Source: CAWBLP01 sp963789495
GTDB taxonomy: Bacteria; Pseudomonadota; Alphaproteobacteria; Acetobacterales; Acetobacteraceae
Length of the DNA stretch: 64,000 bases
Direction of reading: 5' to 3'
Assembly (NCBI GenBank): GCA_963789495.1
Contig: CAWBLP010000005.1
Location: 186,001 to 250,000, forward strand
In this document: positions 34,178-42,562 of the stretch, piece after piece
How positions within the stretch are numbered: position 1 is the stretch's first letter
How the letters are laid out: each line of letters opens with the position of its first letter
The notes under the pieces: model-generated
What the model was told of the DNA's origin: nothing
The model's database searches: none
What the model saw: only the letters and a program-made list of their open reading frames with translations
Program-made: the position numbers and the translations under genes

Positions 34178-35410
34178 TCATGCCGGGTCCGGCCGGTCCG
34201 CCGGGCGCTGCATGCCGAGCTCCCGCAGCACCTCCTCCGAGGCGGTGCGCAGATAGCTGTCCGGGACCACGTAGCCGTAGCGCGCGCGCCGTTCGGCCGG
34301 GGTGAGTTCCTCCCATCCCCGGTCGTCGCGCGGCCGGGCCGGAGCGGCGGGAGCGGACAGCCCGCGCAACGCCGGCCCGGGTGCCGCCGGCAGGCGCGGC
34401 GGCGGCACCGGGCGGCGGGCGAGCAGGGTGTTCGGCGCGTCGCCGGGAGCGTCCCCACTTGGCATGGGGTGCTGTGGCTCGCCGGTGACGGCGTGAGCCG
34501 CGGTGGATGGCAGGCCGGGCGCCGGGCCTGTGACGGGCGCCGGCGGCTGCTCGCCCAGCATGGGGTCGTTCAGGTGGTCCTGGCTGGCGGGCGGGCGTGG
34601 TGCCGCCTCGGAGCCGGCGGGGGCGAGGCCGTCCGGCGTGGTCTCTCCCGGCATGGGCGTCGGTGCCCCGCGATCGGACGGCGCCGCTTCCGCCGGGGGC
34701 TTTGCATCCGTCAGCCCGGTGTCCGTGGCGGCGTCGGGCGCGGCGGGTTCGCCGATCGCCGATCCGCCGGGCCCACGGTGCATGGGCTCGTGGCCGCCAT
34801 ATTCTGCGTCGGACGCGGCGGGGGCTTCGGGCGGCGGCAGCGGCGCGCCGGCTTGCTGCGCCGGGGCCTGGGCCGGGGGCAGGGGGTCGCGGAGCGCGGG
34901 TGGCGCGGGCGGATGGCCGGCCGGGGGCATCGGCTCAGGGTGCATGGGGTGCTGCCTGCCCACGGTTTGCGTCGGGCTGCGGCCGGTGGCGCCGGCCTGG
35001 GGTGCGGCGGTGCGGGCGAACGGGGCGCGGCTGCGCGGCTCCGCCGGGGCCTGCACCTGCTCCAGCAGCTTGATCATGGCGACCATGGCGCGCTGCATGG
35101 CGATGGCGTTGGCGCGCTGGCGGTGCGCCTCCATGCTGCCGGTGAGGCAGTCCAGCGCGCCCTTGAAGCAGGACGCCGCTTGGTGGTGGCTGGCGAGGAT
35201 CTGGCAGCCGAGCACCGCCTGCAACGGGGTGCGCGGGGCGAGGGATTCGATGAACACCATCGCGGCGGTGTGGCGCGCGGTTTCCTGCTCCGGCGGCGCG
35301 TGGTCGGCGGGGGCGAGCATGTCGAACGTGTCGTAGGCGAGTTCCTGGATGAAGACCGGGTGCAGGGCGTTGAGGTGGGGGGTGGGAAAGGTGGTGGTTG
35401 GAGCTGACAT
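34178..35410 (-). CDS. Pro/Ala-rich hypothetical protein with conserved-looking helical N-terminus
   Basis: A 410-residue protein from the ATG at 35410. Residues 1-130 look globular and helical: LNALHPVFIQELAYDTFDML, FKGALDCLTGSMEAHRQRAN and AMQRAMVAMIKLLEQVQAP. The middle (about 140-350) is low-complexity Pro/Ala/Gly with recurring HPM and PMP elements. The C-terminus (EELTPAERRARYGYVVPDSY) is charged. No signal peptide, membrane segment or catalytic motif is seen and I do not recognise the family. The long disordered middle might be a linker between two binding regions. The frame is open further upstream, but that part is antisense to the HEPN gene's promoter and not protein-like. Confidence 0.65.
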   Translation of the reverse strand: MSAPTTTFPTPHLNALHPVFIQELAYDTFDMLAPADHAPPEQETARHTAAMVFIESLAPRTPLQAVLGCQILASHHQAASCFKGALDCLTGSMEAHRQRANAIAMQRAMVAMIKLLEQVQAPAEPRSRAPFARTAAPQAGATGRSPTQTVGRQHPMHPEPMPPAGHPPAPPALRDPLPPAQAPAQQAGAPLPPPEAPAASDAEYGGHEPMHRGPGGSAIGEPAAPDAATDTGLTDAKPPAEAAPSDRGAPTPMPGETTPDGLAPAGSEAAPRPPASQDHLNDPMLGEQPPAPVTGPAPGLPSTAAHAVTGEPQHPMPSGDAPGDAPNTLLARRPVPPPRLPAAPGPALRGLSAPAAPARPRDDRGWEELTPAERRARYGYVVPDSYLRTASEEVLRELGMQRPADRPDPA

Positions 35411-35621
35411 TTCGGTCCCGAAAAGGGGGGTGGAGAAATGGGGTGGTTCTAACGCAATGTTAGTGACGATGGCAAGGACTGGCGCGGGTGCCGCATCAGA
35501 ACGCGCTTCTGTGCTATTCTCACGCGACTCCATCGATAGGGGATCATCTGTAGATTCCGGCGGATGGGAGGATCGATAGCATCGGATTGGCCGGCACTTC
35601 GGACGGAAGGAATGCGTTGAG

Positions 35622-36278
35622 ATGAAATCAGGGATTTTCGCGAAGCGCTTCGATGAACTTGCCTTGCAATTGCAGCAGATTGAGCAAACCAAGAGATACG
35701 AGTCCTCGGATTACTTCTCTGGAAATAGAATCGATAACAAAATGTTCCTGAATTGGAGAGTAAAGAGTCGTAATCTGCTTTCTGTGGTTTGCGGAACACA
35801 GTCGGAGCATTATCGCCAATTCATAGAGAGTGAAAAACCGCAGGCATATCGTGATGATTCGGATGTAATGGCCGACCTCAGAGCAGTTTTTTTGGCCGCC
35901 AAGGAAGATTTTGAGGGAGGATACCTAAACTCGCTTCGGAGCCTGGTTCAGGCTGAGGTTTTCGGGACTGAGCTGGACCAGGCGCGAGCGCTTCTTGATG
36001 GAGGGTACAGTTCGGCGGCCGCAGTGATCGCAGGAGTAGTGCTGGAGACCACTTTGCGCCAGCTTTGCGCAGATCAAAACCTTCCCGTTAGCAAGTTGGA
36101 TAGAATGAATTCGGATCTAGCGAAAGCAGGCGCTTATAATCTCTTAGTACAAAAGAGGATAACCGCGTTAGCTGACATCAGAAATAGCGCCGCCCACGGC
36201 CATCCCGAGCAATTTAAGGACAGTGATGTTGCAGACATGATCGCGTATACCGGGAACTTTCTATCGGAGTACTTGTAG
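35622..36278 (+). CDS. HEPN-motif protein of unknown function (possible defence-related)
   Basis: A 218-residue protein. The C-terminal region (about 125-218) is helical and ends with a HEPN-type R-N-x3-H motif, R187-N188-S-A-A-H192, in ALADIRNSAAHG. The preceding AAVIAGVVLETTLRQLCADQ also resembles HEPN/DUF4145-like domains of antiphage and nucleotide-linked proteins. The N-terminal half is unrecognised. Base composition is clearly more AT-rich and codon use less GC-biased than neighbours, as expected for a recently acquired gene. HEPN proteins are often ribonucleases in toxin or abortive-infection systems, but some are not catalytic, so function is only suggested. Confidence 0.75.
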   Translation: MKSGIFAKRFDELALQLQQIEQTKRYESSDYFSGNRIDNKMFLNWRVKSRNLLSVVCGTQSEHYRQFIESEKPQAYRDDSDVMADLRAVFLAAKEDFEGGYLNSLRSLVQAEVFGTELDQARALLDGGYSSAAAVIAGVVLETTLRQLCADQNLPVSKLDRMNSDLAKAGAYNLLVQKRITALADIRNSAAHGHPEQFKDSDVADMIAYTGNFLSEYL

Positions 36279-36489
36279 TATTCCGATCATCAGTGGCTGA
36301 GTCTTGGTTATTATTTGAGCGGTGTCCGGATTTATTCAACAACAATAGGTCGCACTCGAGCCTCGGTCCGACTGGCTAGGCCACGCGTGCTTCGCTGAGC
36401 ACCAACATTGGGCGACAGCGCGTGAATTTCGCCGGAACCGCGGTCCGAAAAAGCCGCCCCCCTCTAAAGATCAGAAGTTCGTTTCAACG

Positions 36490-36518
36490 TTGACATTTAT
36501 CATGCCTGGCAACACCAT
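36490..36518 (+). promoter_or_regulatory. Possible sigma-70 promoter of the amidase effector gene
   Basis: A perfect -35 hexamer TTGACA at 36490 is followed after 17 bases by CACCAT at 36513, matching three of six -10 positions. It ends 18 bases before the ATG of the effector-like gene. The -10 is weak, so this is a candidate only. Confidence 0.35.
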
Positions 36519-36535
36519 GATCGCTGGAGGGAGGA

Positions 36536-36979
36536 ATGCAGATGCCATATGTCGCGTCAAACTATCTCACCAATCCAAAAGCGCCACTGGGGAAGTGGGT
36601 GTGCACGCGGACGTCTACGCTTGGGCCGTATGACACTGCGCCGCCCGCAGCCGAGACCCATGGCCCGGATTTTTGCGGCCAGTGCGTATCATTCGTGACC
36701 ACGGTCTGCCCGACACTCCCGGTCGGCACGGTAGCGTGGAAGAAGGGCGTACAGGTCAAAGGCACTACGAGTATCCTGCCGGGGACAGCGATAGCGACCT
36801 TCAACAGCGACGGGAAATACTCAGGGCATGCGGCAATCTATGAGAGTCAGACACTTACAGGCATTAACGTCATCGACCAATGGGTGACGCCGCCCGCCAA
36901 GGCCATACACAAGCGGATGCTCAGGTTCGGCGCCCACGGAAATTCGAACAATGGCGACAATTTCTTCGTTATCGACTAG
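36536..36979 (+). CDS. BPSL0067/Tae2-like peptidoglycan amidase effector
   Basis: A 147-residue protein with a cysteine-peptidase core of NlpC/P60-CHAP type: Cys50 in FCGQCVSFV and His98 in SGHAAIYES, with Asp114 in VIDQW as likely third residue. From memory, this pattern matches the BPSL0067 family, which includes the type VI secretion amidase effector Tae2. It has no signal peptide, as expected for an effector exported by a contractile system, and a strong GGAGGGAGGA ribosome binding site. Its 3' end overlaps a small lipoprotein gene, the usual effector-immunity order. No structural secretion genes are in the window, so it would be an orphan cargo gene. Confidence 0.8.
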   Translation: MQMPYVASNYLTNPKAPLGKWVCTRTSTLGPYDTAPPAAETHGPDFCGQCVSFVTTVCPTLPVGTVAWKKGVQVKGTTSILPGTAIATFNSDGKYSGHAAIYESQTLTGINVIDQWVTPPAKAIHKRMLRFGAHGNSNNGDNFFVID

Positions 36980-37334
36980 CGCGGGAATTGCCGCGATTGT
37001 CGCATTGGTCGGGCTGTCGGGTTGTGCGATGGCCGATGAAGTCCGCTGCCCGGAGAGTCACGCGGGTGTTGCGCTAAAGACCGTTACGTTGTTTGATGGT
37101 CCGCCGAGCGAGCATGCCGACCTGAAGCCGGACAGTTACCGCGAGAGCAAGGGTGCGGGTCGCTCCGAATGGGACGTTGCCTACATCTTCCATGCAGGGC
37201 GGCGGCTGTACGTACAATGTGATTATGGCGCCGAGGTTCCTGCCGTCACTCTGGAGCCAGCAGCGTCGACCGGAAGATGCGTATTCTTATCGCAGCGAGA
37301 CGGAAAGGTCTCATTGATCTGCGGCTCGCACTAA
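36951..37334 (+). CDS. STY0301-like lipoprotein, probable immunity protein to the amidase
   Basis: A 127-residue exported protein. A signal segment (AGIAAIVALVGLSGCAMA) contains the lipobox L-S-G-C with Cys25, so it should be membrane-anchored in the periplasm where the amidase acts. The mature part has paired cysteines and the spacing RCPESHAGV, WDVAYIFHAGRRLYVQCDYG and GRCVFLS, reminiscent of the STY0301 family that accompanies BPSL0067-type effectors. Its start lies 29 bases inside the effector gene, implying coupled synthesis of toxin and antidote. Confidence 0.75.
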   Translation: MATISSLSTSAGIAAIVALVGLSGCAMADEVRCPESHAGVALKTVTLFDGPPSEHADLKPDSYRESKGAGRSEWDVAYIFHAGRRLYVQCDYGAEVPAVTLEPAASTGRCVFLSQRDGKVSLICGSH

Positions 37335-37439
37335 GGTTCCCCTACAATCTCGCCCAGCCCCCCACCATCCCGTGACGGAACCACCCTCTCCGGCCCGCGT
37401 TGAGGCCCGCCGTGAACCCACGACTGGAAGGGCCTAAGA

Positions 37440-37631
37440 ATGCGAGGACTGCTGATGATCCCGTTGCTGCTGGCAACCTTGGCGGTGGCGGCGTGCCACC
37501 ACGAAGGGCCGGCCGAACGGGCAGGGCGCAGCCTGGATAACGCCGGCAACAAGATCCAGGACACGCTCGACCCGCCGAACGGGCCGGCCGAAGCCGCGGG
37601 CCGCAAGGTCGACCGCGCGCTGGGCAACTGA
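37440..37631 (+). CDS. Small entericidin-like lipoprotein
   Basis: A 63-residue protein. A short signal peptide (LLMIPLLLATLAVAAC) ends in a V-A-A-C lipobox with Cys19; the mature 44 residues contain two similar units, GPAERAGRSLDNAGNKIQDT and GPAEAAGRKVDRA, resembling the repeated helical units of entericidin-type or general stress lipoproteins. Role unknown; location predicted to be a membrane. An ATG at residue 6 is an alternative start. Confidence 0.75.
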   Translation: MRGLLMIPLLLATLAVAACHHEGPAERAGRSLDNAGNKIQDTLDPPNGPAEAAGRKVDRALGN

Positions 37632-37763
37632 CCCACCGGCACACAAGCCCGCAGCGGTCCCACCCGCAGCGCACCGCAACCCAACCCGCTCCCGTCCCGC
37701 GCTGCCAACCCCGGGCCTCGCCCGGGCCAACGGCACGGGACGGGCCGCGCCGGGCCGAAAAAA

Positions 37764-38714
37764 TCAGGCGATGCGGCGCCGGCGGCCGGTCCGGTGCAGC
37801 GCCCGGAACAGCCGGCGCAGCCCGGCCCATTGCTGTTGAAAATAGCTGCCGCTGTGCAGCACCTCCTCGCCCGAGGGATCGCCGGTCTGCACATAGGCGC
37901 GGGAGAAATCGGCGGTGCGGAACAGCATGTCCCACCAGGGCAGCACCGCGCCGTAATTGCAGCTCCGCTGGCCGGCGGCCAGCACGCCGTGATGCGCGCG
38001 GTGGAAGCGCGGCGAAATCAGCACCCGGTCGCCGAACCCGCCGAAGGACAGCCGCACATTGGCGTGCGACAGGCTTTCCAGGAAGCGCAGCACCAGCACC
38101 AGCAGCGGAAACTGCAACGGCGGCACGCCGATCAGCAGGGCGATCGCGCCGAACCACAGCGCGGCGATCAGGTCGTCCAGCAGGTGGTTGCGGTCGTCGG
38201 ACCAGAACGTCATCTGGCGCTGCGCGTGGTGCAGCGAATGCAGCGCCCACCACCAGCGGAACCGGTGCGACAGCCGGTGCCGCCAGTAATCGGCGAAATC
38301 CAGGATGATGGCGTAGACCAGGAAGGTCGCCACCGGATGGCCGAGCAGCGCGGGGACCAGGCGTTCCAGCGTCGGCGGCACCCAGCCGTGGTCGGCCAGC
38401 CAGCCGTTCAACTGCACCTGCGCCTGGTAGAACAGCACGAAGGTGAACAGCGGCAGCACGCCGACGCGGGAGATCACGGTGTACAGCACGTCCACCATGA
38501 CGGCGCGGCTGTCCGGCCAGCGCTCCACCGGGCGCCAGCGTTCCAGCGGCAGGCAGACGGCGAAGGTCAGCGCCACCTGCACCGCGCCGTAAACGGCGAA
38601 CAGCGCCCAGCCGTAGGACAGATCCTCCCACCGCATCCAGTCGAGCTGGTACAGCAGCGGAATCAGCAAATGTTCCTGCAGCCAGCCGGCGGTCAGGTCG
38701 AACGGGTCGGGCAT
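37764..38714 (-). CDS. Sterol desaturase / fatty-acid hydroxylase family protein
   Basis: A 316-residue integral membrane di-iron enzyme. The histidine boxes are HRLSH, HSLHH and HRAHH, in the standard order and spacing, with four or so membrane helices (LFAVYGAVQVALTFAVCLPL among them). The family oxidises sterols, carotenoids, alkylglycerols or fatty acyl chains. It is the last gene of the long leftward surface cluster, three bases after the beta-propeller gene, so it may modify a lipid component of that system. Confidence 0.92.
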   Translation of the reverse strand: MPDPFDLTAGWLQEHLLIPLLYQLDWMRWEDLSYGWALFAVYGAVQVALTFAVCLPLERWRPVERWPDSRAVMVDVLYTVISRVGVLPLFTFVLFYQAQVQLNGWLADHGWVPPTLERLVPALLGHPVATFLVYAIILDFADYWRHRLSHRFRWWWALHSLHHAQRQMTFWSDDRNHLLDDLIAALWFGAIALLIGVPPLQFPLLVLVLRFLESLSHANVRLSFGGFGDRVLISPRFHRAHHGVLAAGQRSCNYGAVLPWWDMLFRTADFSRAYVQTGDPSGEEVLHSGSYFQQQWAGLRRLFRALHRTGRRRRIA

Positions 38715-38717
38715 GGT

Positions 38718-39704
38718 CTACCGGTTCGGCACCAGCGCCACTTTCGTGGTGGCGGTGGCGCGCTGGTTCAGCCAGATGCCGTGCGGCGAGCGGCCGACAT
38801 CGATGGTGCGATATTCGCCGGTCTTGGGGTTCAGCACCGCCACTTTCTCGGCCCAGCGGCGGGTGATCCAGATCGTGCCGTCGGGCGCGAATTCCATGTC
38901 GTCCGGCCCGCCGGGGATGGCGTAGCTGCGGATCGGCGTCAGCGTGGCGCTGTCCAGAGCGACGGTGGTGCCGCCGACCCGGTTGTTCACCCAGAGGATC
39001 TTGCGGTCCGGGGACAGGAACAGGTTATGCGCGCCCTTGCCGGTGACGATGTGGCGCAGCACGCGGCCGTCCGCCGGATCGACCTCGGCCAGGTAGTCGG
39101 TGCCCATATCGGCCACCAGCAGCTTGCCGTTGAGCCACAGCACGCCGGCCGGCGTCTTGCCCACGGGCTTGTCCCAGGCGATCGCCATGTGCTGCAGATC
39201 GATCGCCACCAGCCGGTTGGTGCCCTGCAAGGTCACATACACCCGCGCCGAATCCGGCGAATACGCCAGATGGCTCGGCATCGAGGCGATGGGAAACCGC
39301 TTCAGCAGCTTCATGTCGGCGGCGTCGTAGACGTCCACCTGGTTGCGCGCCAGGCCGTTCACCACCAGGAAGCGTCCGTTCGGACTGAAGCCGAGCTGAT
39401 ACGGGTCGGCGCAGGGCATGCGGCGCTGGATGGCGCCGGTGGCCGGGTCGAGGAACAGCATCTCGTTGCCGACGGTGTCGCCGACCAGCAGGCTCTTGCC
39501 GTCGGGGCTCAGCACCAGGTGGTGCGGCTCGCGCAGCACCGGGATGCGGCGCAGTTCCTTCTCGGTCTGCATGTCGATCACGCTGATCGAGGCGCCGCCG
39601 GAATTGATCACGAAGGCCAGGCCGTCGGCGGCGGCCGGACGCGGGGCGAGGGCGGCCAGAGGCAGCAGCAGCAACCAGGCGAACACGACACGAATCAGGC
39701 GCAT
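38718..39704 (-). CDS. YVTN-type beta-propeller protein, exported
   Basis: A 328-residue protein. A signal peptide (VVFAWLLLLPLAALAPRPAAA) is followed by about seven repeats of the YVTN/NHL type, each with a [V/I]-x-D-x-x-T/A core such as SISVIDMQTEKELRRIPVL and LVLSPDGKSLLVGDTVGNE. The fold is a beta-propeller used for binding or as a quinoprotein-like scaffold. Its role in the surface cluster is unknown; it sits between an O-antigen-ligase-like gene and the desaturase-like gene. Confidence 0.88.
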   Translation of the reverse strand: MRLIRVVFAWLLLLPLAALAPRPAAADGLAFVINSGGASISVIDMQTEKELRRIPVLREPHHLVLSPDGKSLLVGDTVGNEMLFLDPATGAIQRRMPCADPYQLGFSPNGRFLVVNGLARNQVDVYDAADMKLLKRFPIASMPSHLAYSPDSARVYVTLQGTNRLVAIDLQHMAIAWDKPVGKTPAGVLWLNGKLLVADMGTDYLAEVDPADGRVLRHIVTGKGAHNLFLSPDRKILWVNNRVGGTTVALDSATLTPIRSYAIPGGPDDMEFAPDGTIWITRRWAEKVAVLNPKTGEYRTIDVGRSPHGIWLNQRATATTKVALVPNR

Positions 39705-39711
39705 GGCGACG

Positions 39712-41127
39712 TCACTCCGGGTACGGCCGAGCGCTCCCTACGCCTCCTGCCCGTGCGTCAGCAAGCGTGACGGCGATGGTTGGCTGGCGGTCGTAGCGGC
39801 CGCGGGCGAACACTGCGATGGCGAAGGTGAACAGCACGCAGGCCGGTGAGGAGATCAGCAGATTGTCGGTGTAGGCGTGCACCGCGAAGCCGAGGAACAC
39901 CAGCCGCAGAATCCGCCGCTCCCAGGCGGGCAGGGGGGCGGTGTGCGCGCGCAGCCACAGCACCATCAGCCCGATCAGCAGGGCGCGGCCGATCTGTCCG
40001 CCCTCCACCTGGACGCGCAGGTATTCGTTATGGGCGGCCCAGGTGTGCAGCAGCCTGGCGGCGGGGCTGTCCGGGGGAATGATGACGCTGCCCGCCCCGA
40101 TGCCCCAGCCGACCCAGGGCGATGCGGCGGCGGCGGCCTCGAATTTCGGCCACAGGATCAGCCGCCCGCTCAGATTGCCGACATCGGTGGCCAGGACGCG
40201 GAATGCCCGCACCGCCTGCAGGTCCAGCGGCAGCAGGCCCGACGTAGCGAGGCCGAACAGCGGCAGCAGGGCGCCGCCAGCCAGGATCAGCAGCAGGCGG
40301 CGGCGCGACGGCATCGCCGGGGACGAGACCAGCAGCAGGCTCAGCCCGACCACCGCGAGGGTGCAGGAGAGCGGGGCGCGGGCGCCGGTGAGCAACAGCA
40401 CCAGCAGGTTGCTGCCCAGCAGCAGCAGGTCGGTGGGCCGGCCGGTGCGGTACAGCTCGATCAGGCTGGCGTAGACCGCGGCCTGGCAGACCGCGGCGAG
40501 AAGCGCGGGGTGGCTGAGCCCGGCCAGGCGCGCGCCGCCCGATTCGACGAACAGCGGCCGCAGCCCGGCGCCGGCCAGCATTGCCGCGACGGCCAGGCAG
40601 AGCAGCGGCGCCCAGGCGGTGGTGCGGATGATGGTCTGCGCCCATCGCCGGGACAGCCGGCTGAAGCCGAACACGAACGGGGCGATGGAGCCGATCAGCG
40701 AGCGCAGGCTGTCGCCGGCGGACAGTTCCGGCCACAGCCCGTGCGCCAGCCCGCCGAAGAACATCACCAGCCAGGCGAAGCTCGGGTTGAACAGGTCCAG
40801 CCGCAGCCCGTAGCGCAGCACGGCCAGCGCCGCGAGCAGCAGGCCGGACGCCTTGACGATCGCGATGGTGGGCTGGAACGCCCGCGGCCCGACCAGGTCG
40901 GACAGCGCCATTTCCAGGGTGGCGGCGGTCACCAGCAGCCAGATGGCGGTGGCGGTTGCCAGGTGGCGCCAGGCGAGGAACAGCACGCCGGCGGCGGTGA
41001 CGGCGAGCAGCAGCAGCCAGAACAGCGGCGGCGCGAACAGGGCGCAGCCCAGGCCGACCGCCAGCAGCCCCAAAGCGAGGCTGTGGACGACGGTCAGTTC
41101 CACCGGCTGGGCGGGAGGTGCGAACAC
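39712..41127 (-). CDS. O-antigen ligase-like membrane protein (Wzy_C domain)
   Basis: A 471-residue polytopic protein with about twelve hydrophobic segments. The Wzy_C/ligase marker is the periplasmic loop region RLILWPKFEAAAAASPWVGW then GIGAGS and, further on, HTWAAHNEYLRVQVEGGQIG, with the catalytic-type HNEYL motif. Such proteins join or polymerise surface sugars (O-antigen, exopolysaccharide). It is co-directional with glycosyltransferases up- and downstream. Confidence 0.88.
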   Translation of the reverse strand: MFAPPAQPVELTVVHSLALGLLAVGLGCALFAPPLFWLLLLAVTAAGVLFLAWRHLATATAIWLLVTAATLEMALSDLVGPRAFQPTIAIVKASGLLLAALAVLRYGLRLDLFNPSFAWLVMFFGGLAHGLWPELSAGDSLRSLIGSIAPFVFGFSRLSRRWAQTIIRTTAWAPLLCLAVAAMLAGAGLRPLFVESGGARLAGLSHPALLAAVCQAAVYASLIELYRTGRPTDLLLLGSNLLVLLLTGARAPLSCTLAVVGLSLLLVSSPAMPSRRRLLLILAGGALLPLFGLATSGLLPLDLQAVRAFRVLATDVGNLSGRLILWPKFEAAAAASPWVGWGIGAGSVIIPPDSPAARLLHTWAAHNEYLRVQVEGGQIGRALLIGLMVLWLRAHTAPLPAWERRILRLVFLGFAVHAYTDNLLISSPACVLFTFAIAVFARGRYDRQPTIAVTLADARAGGVGSARPYPE

Positions 41128-41219
41128 GCGCCGCAGCTTGCCGGAAAAGTCTGAACAAACTGCTGGCGTGGCCGATGCGAACCGCGACGCGGACGCCGGA
41201 ACGGGGCGGTGCGCGGCCG

Positions 41220-42509
41220 TTAAGCGCGGGCGCGGCGAGCCGGTCGGGACAGGGCCTCGATCACCGTCTCGCTGCTGCGCTGAATTGTGGCCTCGCCGGT
41301 CAGGCGGCCGATCAGCGCTTCATAGTTCGCGAGATAGTCGGTCATCGACAGATGGCGTTCCGCGTAGCGCCGCGCCGTGTCGCGCAGTCCGCGCGCCAGG
41401 GCCTTGTCCTCCAGCACCTTCAGGATGGTGCCCGCGAGGCCGGCCGGATCGAAGAACGAGGTCAGCAGCCCGTTCTCGCCATGGGTGATGAACTCGCGCA
41501 CCGGCTGGGTGTCGCTGCCGATCACCGGGCAGCCGATCGCGAGCGATTCGCGCAACGACCAGGACGCAACGAACGGGTAGGTCAGGTAGACATGCGCGTC
41601 GGAGCGTTGCAGCAACGACAGGTAGGTGGCGTAGTCCAGCCGGCCGGGGAACACCACGCGATCGGGATCGAGCTGATTGCCGAGCTCCGCCATCATCTTG
41701 GCGCGCCAGGTGCCGGACTTTGGCAGGTTGCCGTAGCTCACGCCGTCGGCGCCGACCATGACCACGCGCAGGTCTTTCCGGGCGCGCAGCAGATGCGGCA
41801 GGGTCCGCATCATCAGGTGAAAGCCGCGATACGGCTCCAGGTCGCGCGACACATAGGTCACAAGCTTGTCGGTCGGCCGGATCGTCATGTCGCCGATCTT
41901 CAGGGCCGCGCGGCGCTGCTTCGGGTTGGGCTTGCACAGGTCCAGATTGACGCCCTCGCGCAGCAGGTTGATCTGCGACTGCGCCCATGTGGGATAGGTG
42001 GATAATTGCCACTCGGTCGGGGTCTGGCCGTGCTGGCCCAGGTTGAGTGCGATGTGATTGATCGCATTCTTCGCCCGGATGCGCGGATAGTCGAGCCGGT
42101 CGACGGGAAATTCCGGATCGAAGCCGACATCGACGCCGTCGATCTGGTAGTAGAATTCCAGGTAGCCGAGCAGCGGGACGCCGGGCCAGACATCGATCAG
42201 GTTGAGCATTTCGCCCCAGCCGTGATGGCCGATCATGATGTCCGGCGTGAAGCCGAGGGTCTTGAGATTGCGCGCCATCATGGCAACCATTTCGGCGCGT
42301 CGGACGCCGGCATCCAGCTCGCGTGCGCCGAGATGCATGTCGGCGGGTGAGGGCGGTAGTTTGCGGTACGGCACTTTGCGCACGCCGTCGATCTGGTTGA
42401 CGTTCGGCTCCGTAATGAAGACGATCTCGTGCTGCTTCTGCGCCACCAGATGCCGGACAATATGCAGAAATTGCCCGGGAAAGTTCTGGTGAACAAACAA
42501 AAATCTCAC
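41220..42509 (-). CDS. Glycosyltransferase family 4 protein
   Basis: A 429-residue GT-B-fold enzyme. The N-terminus MRFLFVHQNFPGQFLHIVRH and central LVTYVSRDLEPYRGFHLMMR are typical; the nucleotide-sugar site is SWSLRESLAIGCPVIGSDTQ with the acidic residue of the E-x7-E region. It would add a sugar to a surface glycan or secreted glycoconjugate. Co-directional with the O-antigen ligase-like gene. Confidence 0.92.
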   Translation of the reverse strand: MRFLFVHQNFPGQFLHIVRHLVAQKQHEIVFITEPNVNQIDGVRKVPYRKLPPSPADMHLGARELDAGVRRAEMVAMMARNLKTLGFTPDIMIGHHGWGEMLNLIDVWPGVPLLGYLEFYYQIDGVDVGFDPEFPVDRLDYPRIRAKNAINHIALNLGQHGQTPTEWQLSTYPTWAQSQINLLREGVNLDLCKPNPKQRRAALKIGDMTIRPTDKLVTYVSRDLEPYRGFHLMMRTLPHLLRARKDLRVVMVGADGVSYGNLPKSGTWRAKMMAELGNQLDPDRVVFPGRLDYATYLSLLQRSDAHVYLTYPFVASWSLRESLAIGCPVIGSDTQPVREFITHGENGLLTSFFDPAGLAGTILKVLEDKALARGLRDTARRYAERHLSMTDYLANYEALIGRLTGEATIQRSSETVIEALSRPARRARA

Positions 42510-42562
42510 GCCGCTGCGCCTCGCGGTTCAGGGGTGGACGATGTGCGGGTGTGGCCTGGGGG

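Noticed and set aside
36951..36979. Frameshift fusion of the amidase and lipoprotein genes into one protein
   Set aside because: The second gene has its own signal peptide and lipobox at the right distance from its ATG, so two separate proteins are expected.
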